This document shows positions 20,596 through 28,332 of a stretch of DNA of 32,883 nucleotides, piece by piece. A program made the position numbers and the translations under genes. Numbering within the stretch: position 1 is the stretch's first letter; each line of letters opens with the position of its first letter. Origin of the DNA: a virus. The notes beneath the pieces were generated by a model that was given only the letters and a program-made list of their open reading frames with translations, searched no databases and was not told the origin of the DNA. Where the stretch lies: positions 1 through 32,883 of the IMG/VR virus record IMGVR_UViG_3300023284_001561; one strand, written 5' to 3'.

Positions 20596-20886
20596 TTACG
20601 GCTCCACAACTTCCCAGTCCCCGGAAACGTCCTCGGTTTTCTCAACCGCATAGCTCCCGCCCCCTGTTTTCTCTGTGTGGGAATCAATCACGTCGTCGTC
20701 GTTCGAGAAGTCTAGGGCCGCTGTTTCCGCCGCGGCCTGGGTTAGCCCAGGGTAACGCGTAACGGTGACCGTCCGCGTCTGGGTATACATACGGCTTTCC
20801 CCGAATATCACCCATAGCCGGTTCGTCATATACTTTTTGCTCTCAACGATTGTGCCCGCTGCGGTTATTGATCCAAGCCACGCCAT
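20596..20886 (-). CDS. Small tail-associated protein (96 aa)
   Basis: Start ATG at 20886, just after the tape-measure stop (TAAAATG), with a strong GGTGGGGG site. It is beta-rich (RTVTVTRYPGLTQAAAETAALDFS) and ends acidic. Tail-region small protein of unknown family. A frame extending 12 bases further upstream would be less well placed. Confidence 0.6.
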   Translation of the reverse strand: MAWLGSITAAGTIVESKKYMTNRLWVIFGESRMYTQTRTVTVTRYPGLTQAAAETAALDFSNDDDVIDSHTEKTGGGSYAVEKTEDVSGDWEVVEP

Positions 20887-20887
20887 T

Positions 20888-22645
20888 TTAACCCCCACCT
20901 TTCAGGACCAACAAGCCCTCTATTTTCTGCCGGATACCCTTGATGTCCTTTGCCTGGTCCGCTTCCCGCTGCAAACGCAATTTCTCCAGGTTAAGCTTTG
21001 CCTGTTCGATTTTCTTGCGCTCTTTTTCTACGGCAACAACCGCCTTTCGTTCGTCAATCAAGCGCCGTTCGTGGGGGGTCAGTTTTTGCCCCTCCTTTTG
21101 GCGCTCAATCAGCTTGTCGACCTTTTCATTATTCTTCCGGTCCTCATCTAGGGCCAACTCCTCGCCCTTGGTAAGGTCGTTGCGGTTCGCCTTTCGTAGC
21201 CGAAAATCCCTAAGCTCCTCCTGGGTAAAGCCCCTGGCCAGCGCCTTTTCCCGCTCTGCCTGGCGCCTATCCTTTCGATCCTGGGGCGTTTCCCGCCGCC
21301 TGGCCGCCGCCCGTTCAAGCGCCGCCTGTTCCCGGCCTAGCCGCTCCTCGGCTTTCTTCTTTGCGACCTGGTTGTCCCTGACTTCCGCGCCGCGCTCAAA
21401 ATCACGCACCTTTTTACGCAAGACTTTCAAGTCCTTTACAGCCTTTTCCGCCGCTTTCTTGGCCGCTTTATCGGCTTTTTTCTCGGCCTCCTTGGCTGCC
21501 TTTTCGTCGGCCTGCTTTTGCCCTAAAGCCAGGTCGTCGGCAATCCTCTTAGCGGCTGCCTTCTTTTCAAGTTCTGCCTTCTTTTCGATTTCCAGCTTCT
21601 TTTTGGCGGCCTCCTCGGCAAGCCTTGACTCCTCCTCGGCGGCTTTTTCTGCAATCCGGTCCTTGCCCCCCTTTAGGGCGTCAGATATAAACTTTCTGGC
21701 TATAACGCCCGCCGCGGCCTCCTCCAGGCTTTCGCCATCGTTCATTCGCTTTACGACCTTTGCCGCAAAGTCTAGTTGTTCGATAACAAATTTAATGCCC
21801 TTGGCCAGGGCCTCCATTGCTTCTAGGGCGTGGTCCGCCCATTTGTCAATTGTGCCGTCCTGCCTCAAACGGTCTATCATATCAATCAAGCCCTGGATTT
21901 TGTCCTTTGCAAGGTCCTTAAATTTGTCCCCAAAAGCGGCAAGAGCGCCGGTCCACTTGTCTTTAAGCGTTGAAATCAGGCCGTCGCCGGTTAGACTCAG
22001 CTTTTCCATCCCGCCTTCGCTTTTCTCTAGCTCGGCCTGTAGGAGCCCCCAGACTTCGGCGTTGCTGGCGCCCGCCTTCTGTAATTCCTCCATTTTTTGC
22101 CGCGCCGAGCCTGACAAAATTCCCATTTCTTGCAACCTGGCCGCCGCTTCCCCGAATGGTTGGCCGTTACGGATCGCCCCATAGGCCCTGGCGGTCCACA
22201 TCCCGACTTCTTGAATAGGCGCGCCCACCGCCGCCGCCGCGTCGCCTACGAGCATTAGGCTATCTTTAAGCCCCAGCACTCCGCCAGTCATCGCCAGCAT
22301 AACCTTTGAAGCCGCGGCAATGTCGGTCAACTGGAAAGGCGTTACGTTGGCAAACTCCTTAAGGTCGTCAAAATGCTGTTTTGCCGTGTCCATATTGCCG
22401 AATAGGACGGCAAACTGGGTCTGGTATTTCTCAAATTCAAAGGACGTGGCAATTGCTTTGACGAAAGTTGCCGCTATTGCTGTAAATCCAATGAACCCAG
22501 CCGCCAGGCCCTTCAAGCTTAGTAGCGCGCCTGTTACGCCAGAACTAAAGCGCCGCCTAAACGCGTTGACGCCCTGGGCAATTCGGTTAAACCCGCGCTT
22601 TGTGAGATTCTTTACCCTTACGATAATTGATAGTTCTTCGGCCAC
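20888..22645 (-). CDS. Tail tape measure protein (585 aa)
   Basis: The protein starts LSIIVRVKNLTKRGFNRIAQGVNAF, with a hydrophobic segment at about 40-65 (SLKGLAAGFIGFTAIAATF). The core FEKYQTQFAVLFGN...FANVTPFQLTDI is the usual tape-measure N-terminal motif. The second half is long Lys/Glu/Ala-rich coiled coil. The start is GTG, overlapping the upstream stop by one base. It is short for a siphovirus. At about 1.5 angstrom per residue this implies a tail near 90 nm, as an estimate. Confidence 0.85.
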   Translation of the reverse strand: MAEELSIIVRVKNLTKRGFNRIAQGVNAFRRRFSSGVTGALLSLKGLAAGFIGFTAIAATFVKAIATSFEFEKYQTQFAVLFGNMDTAKQHFDDLKEFANVTPFQLTDIAAASKVMLAMTGGVLGLKDSLMLVGDAAAAVGAPIQEVGMWTARAYGAIRNGQPFGEAAARLQEMGILSGSARQKMEELQKAGASNAEVWGLLQAELEKSEGGMEKLSLTGDGLISTLKDKWTGALAAFGDKFKDLAKDKIQGLIDMIDRLRQDGTIDKWADHALEAMEALAKGIKFVIEQLDFAAKVVKRMNDGESLEEAAAGVIARKFISDALKGGKDRIAEKAAEEESRLAEEAAKKKLEIEKKAELEKKAAAKRIADDLALGQKQADEKAAKEAEKKADKAAKKAAEKAVKDLKVLRKKVRDFERGAEVRDNQVAKKKAEERLGREQAALERAAARRRETPQDRKDRRQAEREKALARGFTQEELRDFRLRKANRNDLTKGEELALDEDRKNNEKVDKLIERQKEGQKLTPHERRLIDERKAVVAVEKERKKIEQAKLNLEKLRLQREADQAKDIKGIRQKIEGLLVLKGGG

Positions 22646-23433
22646 TATTCAGCCTCCACTTTTTCGCGCTTTGCCCGCGCCAGGTGCTTGTCCCGAATAG
22701 AACGTAAAGCCGTTTCGAATCGGTGGGTTGCCTGCATATTTGAACCGCTGGAAACCTGGCCGTTTGAGTTTGCGTCCGAATCCGCCGAGGCCTGCAATAG
22801 ACGAAAGGCCACCGATTGCGGGGGCGTCCAGGTCCAGTATTCCATAGTCGTCCCTGGGTAGGTCTTTATAAGGCTTTCAATCAGGGAGAAATAAGCCCCC
22901 TGGTCAAGCTCTGGCGGCAAAAGGTTCGGGTCCTCATCCGGCCTATCTGGCGGCCAGTCCTGCATACATTCCGGGCAAAACTTATCCTCCTTGCCTGGTA
23001 CGCTCTCCTCTGGCAACAATTTATCCAGGGCGTCGCTGAGTTCGTCGCGGGTCGCGCTGCAATCGCCCGCCCAGGCCTCTACAACCTTTGCCGCCTGCTT
23101 GGCCTCGACAAGCTCAATCAAAACCTCGGGCGTCCTGGCCATAGCATAAGCAAATGCGCAGGCGTAAAACTCCAGCGTACCATTGCCCTCAAACCAGGGA
23201 AGCGCCCGACCGTTTAGCCATTGCTCGGCGCCTATGGTCAAAGGCCAAAGGGTACAGTTTCCCGCCCTTACGGGGTTCCCCAACACAGACAAGCTGGGGG
23301 CCCCTTCGTTACGCTCCACGCGCTTTCCGAGTTCATGCAAGGCCGCCACGTCGTCGAGGTCGGGCTCTATGCCCTGACCCCTCAGACGGAAAACGCCTTC
23401 TTTAGCAACTAACGACAACTTGGGAAGCCTCAA
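22645..23433 (-). CDS. Tail assembly protein candidate (262 aa)
   Basis: It lies exactly between tail tube and tape measure, where tail assembly chaperones are found, and starts TTG after AAAGGGGG. The middle is acidic, with a Cys pair (CPECMQDWPPD). The C-terminus is basic (RSIRDKHLARAKREK). I looked for a frameshift slip site at the end, as chaperones often use, and saw no classical one, so it may be made as one protein. Assignment rests on position. Confidence 0.5.
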   Translation of the reverse strand: MRLPKLSLVAKEGVFRLRGQGIEPDLDDVAALHELGKRVERNEGAPSLSVLGNPVRAGNCTLWPLTIGAEQWLNGRALPWFEGNGTLEFYACAFAYAMARTPEVLIELVEAKQAAKVVEAWAGDCSATRDELSDALDKLLPEESVPGKEDKFCPECMQDWPPDRPDEDPNLLPPELDQGAYFSLIESLIKTYPGTTMEYWTWTPPQSVAFRLLQASADSDANSNGQVSSGSNMQATHRFETALRSIRDKHLARAKREKVEAE

Positions 23434-23448
23434 CGCTACCCCCTTTGT

Positions 23449-24207
23449 TTAAGGTGCTACGAAACGAGCTAGGCCCTTGGTCGCGTTTATAGAAACCTGG
23501 TCAAAGTCGGCATTGCTGTCGTTGTTGGCGTCGCTTGTCAGGTCCCAGCCGGTCGTCGTTAACGTCGGATCACCGTAATAGGTGGCCGTAATGTTCTCGG
23601 TTCCGTTTTTGTTGTTTCCGGCCAGGTGTTCGCCCACGTTGTTAGGTACGTCAACGTGTTCGGCTGCTAGCGTATAGGTTACGTTTTGCACCTTGGCGTC
23701 AACATTGCTATTTGCAAACAAGTCAGGCGCGCCGAAGCCAGCCGGTAGAACGATAGACGGCTTATATTCCACCATGCTCCCGTCTACATGGTCCGCTGTT
23801 CCGTGGCTGTGCCCGGTTACCGTGATTGTGGGGTATCCCGTATTAGTATAGGCAACCTGTACCCCGTCGATATGGAACCCGCCAGCAACCTTGCCAATAA
23901 ACAGGCTACCAAGGGCGATATTGCCGGTGTCCGCGCAATAGGAATAGGTAACGCTAACCTGGTTTTTCGTGTCATAAAGGGTGCTTGTGAGTTCGTCGCC
24001 CTTGTTGTCCTGACACATAGCGCGCTGCTTTTGCAGGTCGTCGCTAGAAGTCTGTGATTGAAAATCACCGCCTAAAGCAAATAGGTCCGTTGATTCAATG
24101 CCGCCAACCGAAGCGTCCACGCCAAGAAGTTCAGCCGCCAACGGTTTGCCTTTTGCCGAGCTTTTAGCGGCTACGGCTTCCGCTTTCTTTTTCTGTTTGT
24201 CCGTCAT
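23449..24207 (-). CDS. Major tail protein (tail tube)
   Basis: The 252-aa protein has a basic N-terminal arm, then beta-rich segments typical of tail-tube subunits (NQVSVTYSYCADTG, ITVTGHSHG, VTYTLAAEHVDVPN). It ends with an FDQVSINATKGLARFVAP tail. It lies directly after the tail terminator, the standard order. An AGGAGAGG site precedes the ATG. No Ig-like extension was seen. Confidence 0.72.
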   Translation of the reverse strand: MTDKQKKKAEAVAAKSSAKGKPLAAELLGVDASVGGIESTDLFALGGDFQSQTSSDDLQKQRAMCQDNKGDELTSTLYDTKNQVSVTYSYCADTGNIALGSLFIGKVAGGFHIDGVQVAYTNTGYPTITVTGHSHGTADHVDGSMVEYKPSIVLPAGFGAPDLFANSNVDAKVQNVTYTLAAEHVDVPNNVGEHLAGNNKNGTENITATYYGDPTLTTTGWDLTSDANNDSNADFDQVSINATKGLARFVAP

Positions 24208-24230
24208 CTGATGCCTCTCCTGTGTTCTTG

Positions 24231-24695
24231 TTATGTCTGTTGGTTGTTGTAAACTACTCTAAACGATACAGTTAGGACGTAATACAGCCCGATTATTTCG
24301 CCGCTTTCGTCGGCCAGGGGGACGTCCACTATATCGGGATGCTCTAAAATCTCGAAATTGCCCACGTTCGGCTGAAGCCCTGGGGCGTTGCCGGTTCTGC
24401 CTGGAAAGCCGTTTTGAATCTTTCCCAGGACCTCTATCGCCTCGGCGCGTGTTTCGAAATTCATTTGAAACATCGCATTTGCTAGCCAACGGCAACCGAT
24501 ACCCTTTGACCCGAAATTCTGTGTTTGTTCTGGCCCGGTGCCGATGCCGAAAACGCCCGCGCCAGCCAGGGCGGGTTCTAGCCAGCTTCCCCGGCGAATA
24601 TCTTTACTCTCGCCAACCTCTATTCCAAGGACCTTACCCAGAAACAATAAACAAGCCTGTTCGGCTCGGTCAAAACTGCTTAATGCGGTTGCCAT
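24231..24695 (-). CDS. Tail terminator/tail completion protein (154 aa)
   Basis: An alpha/beta protein with an N-terminal helix (SFDRAEQACLLFLGKVLG), then WLANAMFQMNFETRAEAIEVLGKI and a final beta strand (YYVLTVSFRVVYN). This matches the size and layout of tail terminators. Its place between the neck protein and tail tube agrees. AAGGGG precedes the start. Confidence 0.6.
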   Translation of the reverse strand: MATALSSFDRAEQACLLFLGKVLGIEVGESKDIRRGSWLEPALAGAGVFGIGTGPEQTQNFGSKGIGCRWLANAMFQMNFETRAEAIEVLGKIQNGFPGRTGNAPGLQPNVGNFEILEHPDIVDVPLADESGEIIGLYYVLTVSFRVVYNNQQT

Positions 24696-24710
24696 AATGC
24701 CCCTTTTGAG

Positions 24711-25115
24711 TTATCCAACGCTACCAAGCACCGCCTTAAATAGCGAATGTATTTTCTCATCGTTATCATTGACCGCCCTGGTTATATATTTGCGGTCGGC
24801 CCTGGGCCCCTTTGACACTGTACCCGGCCCGCGGTTGTATTCGCCGTTGTGCATACGCTCGGCATATTTGCCAGCCGGGGTGTTTATCGGCACATAAACC
24901 CTGACCCCGCCGTCTATAACCTGGAAAGTTATTCCCCGCTCAAGGTCGCCCTCATCGAAAGGCGCGTTTCGCCTGGCTTCGCGTTGAACCAGGAGCCCGA
25001 CCGCGCGGCTCGCCTTTTTAATACCCTTTTCGACAAGTTTGGGCTCCCAGTTTAAGCGCCTGGTAAGGGCTGGAATGCCCTTTATGATTATTTCGCCCTC
25101 TTTGCTTCTTGGCAT
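24711..25115 (-). CDS. HK97 gp10-like neck/head-closure protein
   Basis: The motif AVGLLVQREARRNAPFDEGDLERGITF, with a beta strand and then INTPAGKYAERMHNGEYNRGPG and a final helix, matches HK97 gp10-like proteins. These link head and tail at the neck. Size (134 aa) is normal. AAGGTG lies upstream. Confidence 0.8.
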   Translation of the reverse strand: MPRSKEGEIIIKGIPALTRRLNWEPKLVEKGIKKASRAVGLLVQREARRNAPFDEGDLERGITFQVIDGGVRVYVPINTPAGKYAERMHNGEYNRGPGTVSKGPRADRKYITRAVNDNDEKIHSLFKAVLGSVG

Positions 25116-25118
25116 AGC

Positions 25119-25370
25119 TCAATACACCTTTTCTAGGGCGTCCTGGTCGTCCGGCGCCTGGCGGGGTTGCTTTTCGCTGATAATCTGACCGCCGAAAAGC
25201 TCAATTGCATAGGCTACCAGGTCGGAAAGCGGGTCCTGGGTTGTGTGCTGGGTCGGCGGGTCGTTCTCGGTGCTGTTTAAAAGGGCCTCAAGCTCCTTGT
25301 CGTCGCTTTCCCATCCGTCGGTTTCCTCCCCAATGCGCGCTATTGCGGTAGTAAAGTCGACTTTAATCAT
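25119..25370 (-). CDS. Small head-tail region protein (83 aa)
   Basis: Not recognised. It is acidic and disordered-looking in the middle (NSTENDPPTQHTTQDP), with helices either side. It overlaps the minor head gene by ATGA. A connector or accessory role is inferred from position. Confidence 0.5.
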   Translation of the reverse strand: MIKVDFTTAIARIGEETDGWESDDKELEALLNSTENDPPTQHTTQDPLSDLVAYAIELFGGQIISEKQPRQAPDDQDALEKVY

Positions 25371-27463
25371 GCCGGGGCCCCTTTTGCGGTGTTTATCATA
25401 AATTTGAAGTATTCGGGCTCTTCTTTTGCAAACCTAACCGGGTCATTATATAGCTTTTCGATGCCCATAGACAATACCTCGGTATGCTGTATATCCTCGA
25501 TTAGCTCTGGGAATTGCGAGATGTCAAAATCCTTTCCAGATACCTTATTTGCGAAAGCCCTGGCGTCGCTCTTGAATTTTCCAACGTAGATTTTGCCGGA
25601 ATAGGGGTTTTTCCAGTCGTCATCAACTGAAATCTCCTGGGGCTCGTATTTTGAACCTGGGAACCTCTCTTTTAGGCGCTCTATTTTGCCCCCGGTGTTC
25701 CGCTTTACCAGAAAATCAACCGCCCGCTTATGCAAATCGGGGTCCGCCGCTTCTAATCCGTGGGTTAGTTCGTGGGCGACGACTCCAGGATTTACCGATT
25801 TCTCTAAAAGGACCGCCTTGCTACCTGGGTCATAATAGGACCGACCGCGACCGCGTTTCCTGATTTTGACCTTTAGGCCGTCAATTGACGGGCGCTCGCC
25901 CCAGAATCGCCGCGTAAAGTCCGCGCCCTGGTCTACGGTTTCCCGCCGCTTACCCGTCCAGCCTTTCGAGTCGAATTCATGTTCAAATTTAGACGCGTCG
26001 CCCTTGTCGAAAAGGAAACTGTCCCAGCTTTTATCGCGCGTTTCAATCAAGATTTTGTTCTTATCCTTTTCAAGTTCTGCCTTTAAGTTCCGAGCGTTGG
26101 CCAGGTTGCCAAAAGCCCGCTGCCTGGCTGGCTGAGTCTCTACAAGGCCGTGACGTTCGTGGACAGGCAAGCGTAGCCACTCATCCCTTGACATTGTAGC
26201 CTTTGCCGACTCCAGGGCCGCGCGGTGTGAGTCAAAGGCCGCCTGGTCGGCCTCTACTCTTTTCGTTTCCGCGGCTTGTATCTGCTTGTTTACCCGGTCC
26301 AGGCGAGAAGCGCCCCGCTTGTCCGCCGCCAAAACCGCGTCTAGGGCCTCCTGGCCTGGGTCGATCTTTGCCGCTGCAACTTCATTAATGGGCGCGGGCG
26401 CAACCGGCACAACGTTTATAGGCTTCTTTGGCGCTGGCTTGACCAGGTTGACGTCCTTGGGTGGCGGCTTCGGCGCGTCTTTGGGCTTTTTCTTCGGCGG
26501 CTTTACGTCGTTCGGTGAAATAAGCTTTTGTGTTTTCGGGTTTCCCAGTTTCTTCGCCTGGGCCCTTACCCTGGCCTCCTCCTCGGCGGCCTCCTCCTCC
26601 TCCCCTGGGAACATAACCGCCAGGTAATGCCTACAACGTGGGTGAAACACCCGCCCCTTCTTGGCCTCTTCCAGGCTGGGGTATTTCTTCGAAGTCCCGG
26701 AAACGGAAACGATCTTTCCCACCCACTTAAGGCAAAAGGGGCAACAATTCGGGGGTATCCCGCCCTCAATTGTCGCCAGGTCATAGCCGTCTTCGGCCAT
26801 TGATGAAAGGTAGGAATCCCGCGCGGTGTTGGCTGAAAGCGTCCGATTGAGCATATTAAAATAGTTGTTTGCCGTCCAGGTCTTGCCTGATTTGTCTATG
26901 AAGTTCCAGGCGTCGCCCGTTTGCTCCATAACTTCGGCTTGTACCGTCCGGCGCCACTCCTTGGCCGTCATGCCGGTTGCGGCCTGTAGCCTGGTCGTAT
27001 CCATAACCACCTGGCGCAAGATATCAATATCCCTTTTCAGCATTCCGCCCAGGGCTGGGGCCAGGTCCCCGGCGCCCACCGCCGCCAGGCCGCCCATCGT
27101 TGACGGGGTATACTGTTGAATCATCAAATTTAGGTAATCCGTTGAAAACCGGTTCCAGGCCGTCTTTGGCTTGGTCCCCGCGTCGGTAGCGGCCAGGCCC
27201 ACCCACGTCCGGGCCCCATTTTCAACCGACGTAGCCGCCCAGCCGTCAAGGTCGCCCTGTAAAACGAGATACTGGCCTTTAAGGTCCTGATAAAGGTTGT
27301 CCCGTAGCCAGGCGGCGCTTGCAATATTGCCCTTTTGGGTCGCGCGCAAGATTTGCTTTTCGATACGGTCGCGGGCGCCCAGTAGAACCCGGCGCAAAGC
27401 CTCGGCGTTGGCCAGGATTTGGCCGTCAAGTATAGGCTGGCGGTCGCGCCGATCCGGTGGCAT
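25367..27463 (-). CDS. Minor head protein fused to a zincin-like metallopeptidase domain
   Basis: The 698-aa protein has two parts. Residues 1-285 resemble phage minor capsid protein 2/SPP1 gp7-like head proteins, with a CPFCLKWVGKIVSVSG...HPRCRHYLAVMFPG zinc-binding motif (C241, C244, C277, H279). A Pro/Lys-rich disordered linker (about 290-370) follows. The C-terminal region (about 480-698) carries HELTH at 564-568 and TEVLSMGIEKLYNDP from residue 661. HExxH is the zincin signature, and Glu662 is a candidate third ligand. Head proteins with peptidase tails may be injected into the host. The ATG lies after AAGGGGTAGGCA. Confidence 0.82.
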   Translation of the reverse strand: MPPDRRDRQPILDGQILANAEALRRVLLGARDRIEKQILRATQKGNIASAAWLRDNLYQDLKGQYLVLQGDLDGWAATSVENGARTWVGLAATDAGTKPKTAWNRFSTDYLNLMIQQYTPSTMGGLAAVGAGDLAPALGGMLKRDIDILRQVVMDTTRLQAATGMTAKEWRRTVQAEVMEQTGDAWNFIDKSGKTWTANNYFNMLNRTLSANTARDSYLSSMAEDGYDLATIEGGIPPNCCPFCLKWVGKIVSVSGTSKKYPSLEEAKKGRVFHPRCRHYLAVMFPGEEEEAAEEEARVRAQAKKLGNPKTQKLISPNDVKPPKKKPKDAPKPPPKDVNLVKPAPKKPINVVPVAPAPINEVAAAKIDPGQEALDAVLAADKRGASRLDRVNKQIQAAETKRVEADQAAFDSHRAALESAKATMSRDEWLRLPVHERHGLVETQPARQRAFGNLANARNLKAELEKDKNKILIETRDKSWDSFLFDKGDASKFEHEFDSKGWTGKRRETVDQGADFTRRFWGERPSIDGLKVKIRKRGRGRSYYDPGSKAVLLEKSVNPGVVAHELTHGLEAADPDLHKRAVDFLVKRNTGGKIERLKERFPGSKYEPQEISVDDDWKNPYSGKIYVGKFKSDARAFANKVSGKDFDISQFPELIEDIQHTEVLSMGIEKLYNDPVRFAKEEPEYFKFMINTAKGAPA

Positions 27464-27466
27464 TGC

Positions 27467-27865
27467 CTACCCCTTGGCGATTTTAAGCCGCCCCACCCTT
27501 GCGTAATTTAGCGCGATAGGCGAGATTCTAAAGCCCGTATGGGGCTCATCCTGGGAAGCGCCGAGCTTTTTAACCTTTGACGTCGTACTAATCCGTAATT
27601 GGCGGTCTAGGATGTCAAGCGCTTGTTCGTAACAGGCCCAGTCGTCGTGTGCGTCGCTGTCCACAGAATCAAATATTTCGCCGCTGCCAGGAATCTCAAG
27701 CTCTCTGTCCAGGTAGGCCTCTAGTTCGCGTTTAGACGTAGCCAGGGCCCCCAGGCGGGCCGTTGCGTCGTATGTTCCCCACTCTGGGCCGCGATTATGG
27801 TTGTTTGGGTTGAAATATTCGTCCGCCCCGTCCGCCGTCGGCTTGAATTCGTTACCATGCGCCAT
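27467..27865 (-). CDS. Head-tail adaptor/connector candidate (132 aa)
   Basis: The stretch DATARLGALATSKRELEAYLDREL follows a Trp-containing loop, as in the small DnaT-like or gp6-type adaptors that sit between coat and neck genes. It is mostly helical with an Asp-rich middle. An AGGAGGG site is upstream, right after the terminator. Assignment is by pattern and position. Confidence 0.5.
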   Translation of the reverse strand: MAHGNEFKPTADGADEYFNPNNHNRGPEWGTYDATARLGALATSKRELEAYLDRELEIPGSGEIFDSVDSDAHDDWACYEQALDILDRQLRISTTSKVKKLGASQDEPHTGFRISPIALNYARVGRLKIAKG

Positions 27866-27892
27866 CTGTTCGCCCTCCTGGGTTGCCTAGTT

Positions 27893-27916
27893 AAAAAAAA
27901 GAGGGGCCGAAGCCCC
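27893..27916 (-). terminator. Intrinsic terminator after the capsid genes
   Basis: On the minus strand GGGGC-TTCG-GCCCC forms a 5-bp stem closed by the very stable UUCG tetraloop. It is followed by TCTTTTTTTT, a classic rho-independent terminator. It sits after the 101-aa gene and before the head-tail adaptor, ending a scaffold-coat-small protein unit. Leaky readthrough would still be needed to reach the tail genes. Confidence 0.92.
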
Positions 27917-27930
27917 AGGGAGAAAATTGT

Positions 27931-28236
27931 TTAACCGTCGTCGCCCGCTGCAAGCTCTCCGTTTGCCTGCTCGACTACCGCCGCCGCTTCGCCCTTTTTA
28001 AGTGGCTCGGCGTTTAAAACCGTTTCGGTTTCTTCGCCATTGACGAATAAAACCGCGTCCCATGCGCCAGCTTCACGCATAACCGCCCGGTATTCGTCGG
28101 GCTTTGGCGCCGGTGGCTCCGTAGGCGCTTCGCCTGCAACTGAATAGCCATTTGCTTCCCAGTTTGCGACGTCAGACGCGTTTACGGTCACTTTCGCGCC
28201 GTCCTTCTCTACTACTACTGTCTCAACCTTGCCCAT
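27931..28236 (-). CDS. Small head protein, possible decoration/accessory (101 aa)
   Basis: Start ATG at 28236, with AAGGGA nine bases upstream. The longer frame overlaps a hairpin and is rejected. It begins VETVVVEKDGAKVTVNASDVANW, then a Pro-rich stretch (PTEPPAPKP) and an acidic tail. It lies between the coat gene and the terminator, where head accessory proteins are often found. The role is inferred. Confidence 0.55.
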   Translation of the reverse strand: MGKVETVVVEKDGAKVTVNASDVANWEANGYSVAGEAPTEPPAPKPDEYRAVMREAGAWDAVLFVNGEETETVLNAEPLKKGEAAAVVEQANGELAAGDDG

Positions 28237-28267
28237 GTTCTGTTTCCCTTCATTCGTGTTAGGTAAA

Positions 28268-28303
28268 GCGCCCTGGCTCCTTTCTACTTCGGAACCAGGG
28301 CGC
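28268..28303 (-). promoter_or_regulatory. 13-bp hairpin between coat and small head protein genes
   Basis: GCGCCCTGGCTCC (28268-28280) and GGAACCAGGGCGC (28291-28303) pair over 13 bases, with a single G-U wobble on the minus strand and a 10-base loop. Only a short U stretch follows. It probably partly terminates or stabilises the coat mRNA 3' end. Confidence 0.75.
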
Positions 28304-28332
28304 ACAATTTCAGCCACTAGGGCCGCCGCTCT

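Noticed and set aside
20940-22184. Long plus-strand frame of 414 codons
   Set aside because: It is antisense to the tape measure; its extreme Ser/Phe/Arg richness is the shadow of the Lys/Glu/Ala coiled coil on the other strand. No ribosome site or known motif.
22645-23433. Programmed frameshift in the tail assembly gene
   Set aside because: Position suggests one, but I saw no classical slippery heptamer with a following overlapping frame, so it is not claimed.
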